From Novosphingobium sp. (lineage in GTDB: Bacteria; Pseudomonadota; Alphaproteobacteria; Sphingomonadales; Sphingomonadaceae), in contig JADLHU010000075.1 in NCBI GenBank assembly GCA_020848655.1, positions 1-39,131 on the forward strand: a stretch of 39,131 bases of DNA, in the 5' to 3' direction. The notes under the pieces are model-generated. The model saw only the letters and a program-made list of their open reading frames with translations, made no database searches and was not told the DNA's origin. Below are positions 35,348 to 39,131 of this stretch, piece after piece. The position numbers and the translations under genes were made by a program. Each line of letters begins with the position of its first letter. Position 1 is the stretch's first letter.

Positions 35348-36925
35348 TTATTCTGCGGGCAGCGGGGCAAGGCCCCGGTGATCGGCGGGATCGTCGCTGC
35401 CGGGATCGTCGCTGGCTTCGACCGGGCCTTTGCGGATCGTCGCCAGCATCAGGCGCACTTCGATGAAGGCAAGGATCGAATAGATCAGCGTGAAGCCCGC
35501 GATCGTCGCCCACACTTGCGCGCGGGTCAGCGAGGACGCGGCCAGGAACGTCGGCAGCACGCCTTCCACCGCCCAGGGCTGCCGGCCGATTTCCGCCAGC
35601 ACCCAGCCGAATTCGATCGCCAGCCAGGGCAGCGGGATGATCGCCACCGCCAGCCGCAGGAACCAGCGCCGGTCCAGCCGGCCGACCGAAGCGCTATAGA
35701 ACGCCAGCGCGAAAAAGCCGATGAAGAAGAAGCCCAGCCCGGCCATCAGGCGGAACAGCCAGAACATCACCGGCACGTTGGGGATGGTGTCCCTGGCCGC
35801 GGTCAGGATCTGCGCATCGCTGGCCTGGCGCGGATCGGGAATGTGCCGCTTGAGCAGCATCGCATAGCCCAGATCGGCGCGGTGCCGTTCAAAGCTTTCG
35901 CGCGCGATGGGATCGTGGCGATTGGCCTTCAGCTTTTCCACCGCGTCATAGGCGATGATGCCGCTGCGGATGCGTTCGTCGGCATTCAGCACCAGTTGGT
36001 TGATGCCTTCGACCTGGCCGGTCAGGCTGCGCGTGGCGATCAGACCCAGCACATAGGGGATCTTCACATCGAGGTGCGTGGTGTGGCTGGCCATATCGGG
36101 GATGCCGAACAGCGAAAGCCCCGCCGGCGCCGGTTCGGTGTCCCACATCGCCTCGATCGCGGCGAGCTTCATCTTCTGGTTGTCGGTCAGCGCATAGCCC
36201 GATTCGTCGCCCAGCACGACGACCGACAGCGACGATGCCAGCCCGAAGGCCGCCGCCACGGTGATCGAACGGCGGGCCACGGCGGTCCACTTGCCCTTCA
36301 GCAGGAACCACGCCGAAACGCCCAGCACGAAGACCGACGCGCAGACATAGCCGGCGCTGACCGTGTGAACGAACTTGGCCTGCGCCACGGGATTGAACAG
36401 CACGGCGTAGAAATCGGTCACTTCCATGCGCATCGTGGCGGGATTGAACGCGGCGCCCGCCGGGTTCTGCATCCAGCCGTTGGCGATAAGGATCCACAGC
36501 GCCGAAAGGTTTGTGCCCAGCGCGACCATGAACGTCACGGCCAGGTGGCCCACCCTGGACAATTTGTCCCAGCCGAAGAACATCAGCCCCACGAACGTCG
36601 CTTCGAGGAAGAAGGCCATCAGCCCTTCGATCGCCAGCGGCGCGCCGAAGATATCGCCGACATAGTGCGCATAGTAGGACCAGTTGGTCCCGACTTCGAA
36701 CTCCATGGTCAGCCCGGTGCCCACGCCCAGCACGAAATTGATGCCGAAAAGCTTGCCCCAGAAGCGCGTGATGCGCCGCCAGATGGGCTTGCCCGTCATC
36801 ACATAGATGCTTTCCATGATGACCAGCAGGAACGATAGGCCCAGGGTCAGCGGCACGAAAAGGAAATGAAACATCGCGGTCAGCGCGAACTGGAACCGCG
36901 AAAGTTCGACTACGGCCATGTCCAT
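35348..36925 (-). CDS. cydA: Cytochrome bd ubiquinol oxidase subunit I
   Basis: The catalytic subunit of cytochrome bd, reducing oxygen to water with quinol in the inner membrane. At 525 residues it has the long Q-loop of the E. coli bd-I type. The haem ligand histidine near residue 20 (MFHFLFVPLTLG) and the later KFVHTVSAGYV histidine are present. GRQPW near residue 440 marks the conserved C-terminal half. GGAG seven bases upstream supports the ATG at 36925. It is followed by cydB (13-base gap) and cydX, and is divergent from the CydDC exporter genes needed for bd assembly. Confidence 0.97.
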   Translation of the reverse strand: MDMAVVELSRFQFALTAMFHFLFVPLTLGLSFLLVIMESIYVMTGKPIWRRITRFWGKLFGINFVLGVGTGLTMEFEVGTNWSYYAHYVGDIFGAPLAIEGLMAFFLEATFVGLMFFGWDKLSRVGHLAVTFMVALGTNLSALWILIANGWMQNPAGAAFNPATMRMEVTDFYAVLFNPVAQAKFVHTVSAGYVCASVFVLGVSAWFLLKGKWTAVARRSITVAAAFGLASSLSVVVLGDESGYALTDNQKMKLAAIEAMWDTEPAPAGLSLFGIPDMASHTTHLDVKIPYVLGLIATRSLTGQVEGINQLVLNADERIRSGIIAYDAVEKLKANRHDPIARESFERHRADLGYAMLLKRHIPDPRQASDAQILTAARDTIPNVPVMFWLFRLMAGLGFFFIGFFALAFYSASVGRLDRRWFLRLAVAIIPLPWLAIEFGWVLAEIGRQPWAVEGVLPTFLAASSLTRAQVWATIAGFTLIYSILAFIEVRLMLATIRKGPVEASDDPGSDDPADHRGLAPLPAE

Positions 36926-36989
36926 CAGGGCGCTCCATGCTGGGTTGCGCGGGGTCGGGAACGGGGTTCGGCAAGCGATACCCCTACGA

Positions 36990-37025
36990 TTTTTGAAATT
37001 GTGTATATAAGTTTATGTTAATATG
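36990..37025. promoter_or_regulatory. AT-rich core of the cydA/cydD divergent promoter region
   Basis: The sequence ATTTTTGAAATTGTGTATAT continuing to TTAATATG is the most AT-rich stretch nearby and lies in the 121-bp gap between the divergent cydA and cydD starts. TTGAAA (36993-36998) could be a -35 for cydD, but no -10 at good spacing is clear. I found no convincing FNR/ANR box (TTGAT-N4-ATCAA). Confidence 0.45.
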
Positions 37026-37046
37026 ACGATGCCGTCAATCCTTTGA

Positions 37047-38687
37047 GTGCAAGTGCAGCGAGTGGAAACAGTGACCGGCCAGCCCCCTTCCCTGCTCACC
37101 CCCAGCCCGCGCGGTGCCCGCGCCGCCGGGCTGTGGCTGACCGCCGACGCGCTGGGCGGCGCGCTGTTCGCCGGGGCGCTGGCGCTGTGGCTGGGCGCGG
37201 CGCTGGGCGCTTCGGGAACCGCGCCGCCGCTCTGGCTGGCGGGTGCGCTGGCGGCCAGCGGCCTCGTGCGCGCGCTGGCCCGCGCCATGGCGGCGGACCT
37301 GGGGCAGGATGCCGCCAACCGCCACAAGCAGGCGCTGCGCCACCGGCTGTTCGCGGCGCTGCTGCCCACCGCGTTCCGGCGCGGGCGCGGCACGGGCGCC
37401 GAACTGCGCACCGCCATCGACGATGTCGAAGCGATGCAGGGCCACGTCGCGCGCTTCGTCCCCGCCCGGCTGGCCGCCGCGCTTTCGCCGCTTGTCTGCG
37501 CCGCGCTGGCGGCCGCCGCAAGCTGGGTGGCGGCGGGAATCATGCTCGCCACGCTGGTGCCCTTCGCCTTCGGCATGGCGCTGGCCGGCACCGCCGCGCG
37601 CCACGAAGCCGATCGCCAGTTCGCGGCGCTATCGCGGCTGACCGGATTGTTCGTCGATCGCGCGCGCATGCTGCCCACGATCCTGGCCTTCGCCGCCGAA
37701 GACCGCATCACCCGCCAGATCGCCACCGTCTCGCGCGATGTCGCCGCGCGAACCATCGCGGTACTGCGCATCGCCTTCGTGTCCAGCGCGGTGACCGAGT
37801 TCTTTGCGGCGCTCTCGGTCGCCTTGGTGGCGCTCTACTGCGGCTTGGTGCTTCTCAACCTTCTGCCCATCGCGCCCCCGGAACGGCTCGACCTGGCCCG
37901 CGCCTTCTTCGTGCTGGCGCTCGCCCCCGAATTCTACCTTGGCATGCGCCGGCTGGCGGCGGCCTATCATGACAAGCAGCAGGGCGAAGCCGCCGCCCGC
38001 GCCATCGCCCCCCACCTCGACGCCGCCGAAGCGCTGCTGGCCCGGCAAACCGCCGCTTTCGCCCCGCCGGGGCCGCTCTGCGTCGAAGGGCTGGTGGTCC
38101 GCTATGACGATGGCAGCACCATCGGCCCGCTCCGCGCGCAATGGCCGCAAACCGGGCTGCACGCGATCACCGGCGCGACGGGGGCAGGCAAATCGTCGCT
38201 GCTGTTGGCGCTCGTCGGCATGGCGCCGGTAACCGCCGGGCGCATCGTTTCGGCCGGGCACACCGTCGCGCCCGGCGCGCTCAACGCGGCGGTGGGGTGG
38301 AGCGGGCAGCGCCCGGTGCTGGTGCCGGGCACGCTGGAAGACAACATCCTGCTGGGCGCGCCGCCCGGACCTTCGGTACCCTGGCGCGATCTGGCGGACC
38401 GCATCGGACTGGGCCCGCTCCTGGCCGATCGCGGCGCGGGGCTGGTCATCGATCCCCTGGGCGCGGGGCTTTCGGGGGGAGAGCGCCGCCGCATCGGCCT
38501 TGTCCGCGCGCTGCTTTCGGGGCGGCCGATCCTGCTGCTGGACGAGCCGACCGCCGATCTCGACGCCGCCACCGCCGCGCAGGTCGCCGATGCGCTTGCC
38601 GATGCCGCGCGCACCCGGCTGGTGCTGGTCGCCACGCACGATCCCGCGCTGATCCACCGCGCCGCCAGCACGATGTGCATCGCATGA
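37047..38687 (+). CDS. cydD: Thiol reductant ABC exporter subunit CydD
   Basis: Half of the heterodimeric CydDC exporter, which moves cysteine/glutathione to the periplasm and is required for cytochrome bd assembly. The 546 residues comprise six membrane segments (about 30-300) and an ATPase domain with Walker A GATGAGKSS (near 376), signature LSGGERRRIGL (near 475) and Walker B ILLLDEPTADLD (near 494). Several in-frame GTG codons (37047, 37053, 37062, 37071) could be the start; no ribosome site decides between them. The stop overlaps the cydC ATG (ATGA). Confidence 0.93.
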   Translation: MQVQRVETVTGQPPSLLTPSPRGARAAGLWLTADALGGALFAGALALWLGAALGASGTAPPLWLAGALAASGLVRALARAMAADLGQDAANRHKQALRHRLFAALLPTAFRRGRGTGAELRTAIDDVEAMQGHVARFVPARLAAALSPLVCAALAAAASWVAAGIMLATLVPFAFGMALAGTAARHEADRQFAALSRLTGLFVDRARMLPTILAFAAEDRITRQIATVSRDVAARTIAVLRIAFVSSAVTEFFAALSVALVALYCGLVLLNLLPIAPPERLDLARAFFVLALAPEFYLGMRRLAAAYHDKQQGEAAARAIAPHLDAAEALLARQTAAFAPPGPLCVEGLVVRYDDGSTIGPLRAQWPQTGLHAITGATGAGKSSLLLALVGMAPVTAGRIVSAGHTVAPGALNAAVGWSGQRPVLVPGTLEDNILLGAPPGPSVPWRDLADRIGLGPLLADRGAGLVIDPLGAGLSGGERRRIGLVRALLSGRPILLLDEPTADLDAATAAQVADALADAARTRLVLVATHDPALIHRAASTMCIA

Positions 38688-39131
38688 CCGGCGATCTCGT
38701 CGCGCTGGCGCTGCGCCCCCGGCGGGGCCTGCTGTGGAGCGCGATCGGCGCTGCCGTGCTCGCCGCCGGCGCGAGCGTCTGGCTGCTGGCGATCTCGGGC
38801 TGGTTCCTGACCGGCGCAGCGCTGGCCGGCGCAGGCGGCATGGCGGCGGTTTGGGCGTTCAACTACCTGCTGCCCAGCGCCGGCATCCGGGGGCTGGCGA
38901 TCGTGCGCACGCTGGCGCGCTATGGCGAGCGATTGCTGGCGCATCAGGCCGCGCTACTGGCCTTTGCCGACTTGCGCCCGCGCCTGTTCGCCCGGCTGGC
39001 CGCCGCATCCCCGGCCGACCCGGCCCGGCCGGGCGGCGGCGCGATCGCCGCGCATCTGGGCGGCGATGTGGAAGCGCTGGAAGACCTGGCCGTGCGCAAG
39101 GTGGCGATCGGCGGTGCGCTGGCGGGCGCGG
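38684..39131 (+). CDS. cydC: Thiol reductant ABC exporter subunit CydC, 3' truncated by window edge
   Basis: Second half of the CydDC exporter. The first 149 residues are visible, all from the membrane domain. LLAISGWFLTGAAL and the following FNYLLPSAGIRGLAIVRTLARYGERLLAH are highly characteristic of CydC. The ATG overlaps the cydD TGA by four bases, so the pair is translationally coupled. The ATPase domain lies beyond the window. Confidence 0.93.
   Translation, partial: MTGDLVALALRPRRGLLWSAIGAAVLAAGASVWLLAISGWFLTGAALAGAGGMAAVWAFNYLLPSAGIRGLAIVRTLARYGERLLAHQAALLAFADLRPRLFARLAAASPADPARPGGGAIAAHLGGDVEALEDLAVRKVAIGGALAGA

Noticed and set aside
36926..37046. FNR/ANR site for the cyd genes
   Set aside because: No TTGAT-N4-ATCAA-like sequence was found; only loose TTGA/TCAA fragments occur.

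Overview
The window is a GC-rich chromosomal segment from an alphaproteobacterium, most likely a sphingomonad (Novosphingobium/Sphingomonas type). This rests on the GANTC methyltransferase CcrM, a ChvI-ChvG-HprK-RapZ-EIIA-HPr locus beside pckA, the short aa3 oxidase subunit IV, a split glycine decarboxylase under a tandem glycine riboswitch, and intergenic palindromes of types I recall from sphingomonad genomes. I see no insertion sequence, prophage, CRISPR array, tRNA or rRNA. The layout looks like core genome.

Left part (1-10541). A 5'-truncated cpaF is followed by a palindrome, a small membrane protein and a DMT-family transporter. A 42-aa entericidin-like lipoprotein converges on the glycine cleavage operon, which runs leftwards as gcvT-gcvH-gcvPA-gcvPB behind two glycine aptamers. 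Next, also leftwards, come an amino-acid racemase, a dGTPase-like HD protein and an NAD(P)-binding protein, preceded by a small lipoprotein coupled to aa3 oxidase subunit IV.

Centre (10542-24937). A sigma-54-type response regulator is followed by folP, ccrM and rnhB (leftwards). The 267-bp rnhB-ccrM gap holds eight GANTC sites, several at exact 10-bp spacing, and a near-consensus CtrA box. This is the most striking regulatory structure in the window. A rightward run follows: GNAT, DUF1285, CoA-pyrophosphatase NUDIX, CCA-adding enzyme and a membrane-anchored retropepsin. Then come parC, and an Fe-S cluster of two overlapping cysteine desulfurases plus an Isc-type ferredoxin, divergent from an alpha/beta hydrolase.

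Right part (24938-39131). Two DUF937 proteins and a small membrane protein lie downstream of pckA. Divergent from pckA is the envelope-stress/carbon-nitrogen signalling operon chvI-chvG-hprK-rapZ-EIIA-ptsH, with two long stem-loops flanking rapZ. After an rRNA/tRNA methyltransferase and an inverted-repeat element comes the cytochrome bd locus: cydA-cydB-cydX leftwards and cydD-cydC rightwards from a shared AT-rich promoter region. cydB is split by one in-frame TAG codon, while everything around it looks intact.

No wholly new multi-gene system could be identified. The observations most worth following are the GANTC array upstream of ccrM, the amber codon in cydB, the hairpins around rapZ, and the concentration of different palindromic elements at convergent gene ends. 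The only stretch above 300 bases without a protein gene is 7119-7462, which holds the glycine riboswitch and its promoter region.
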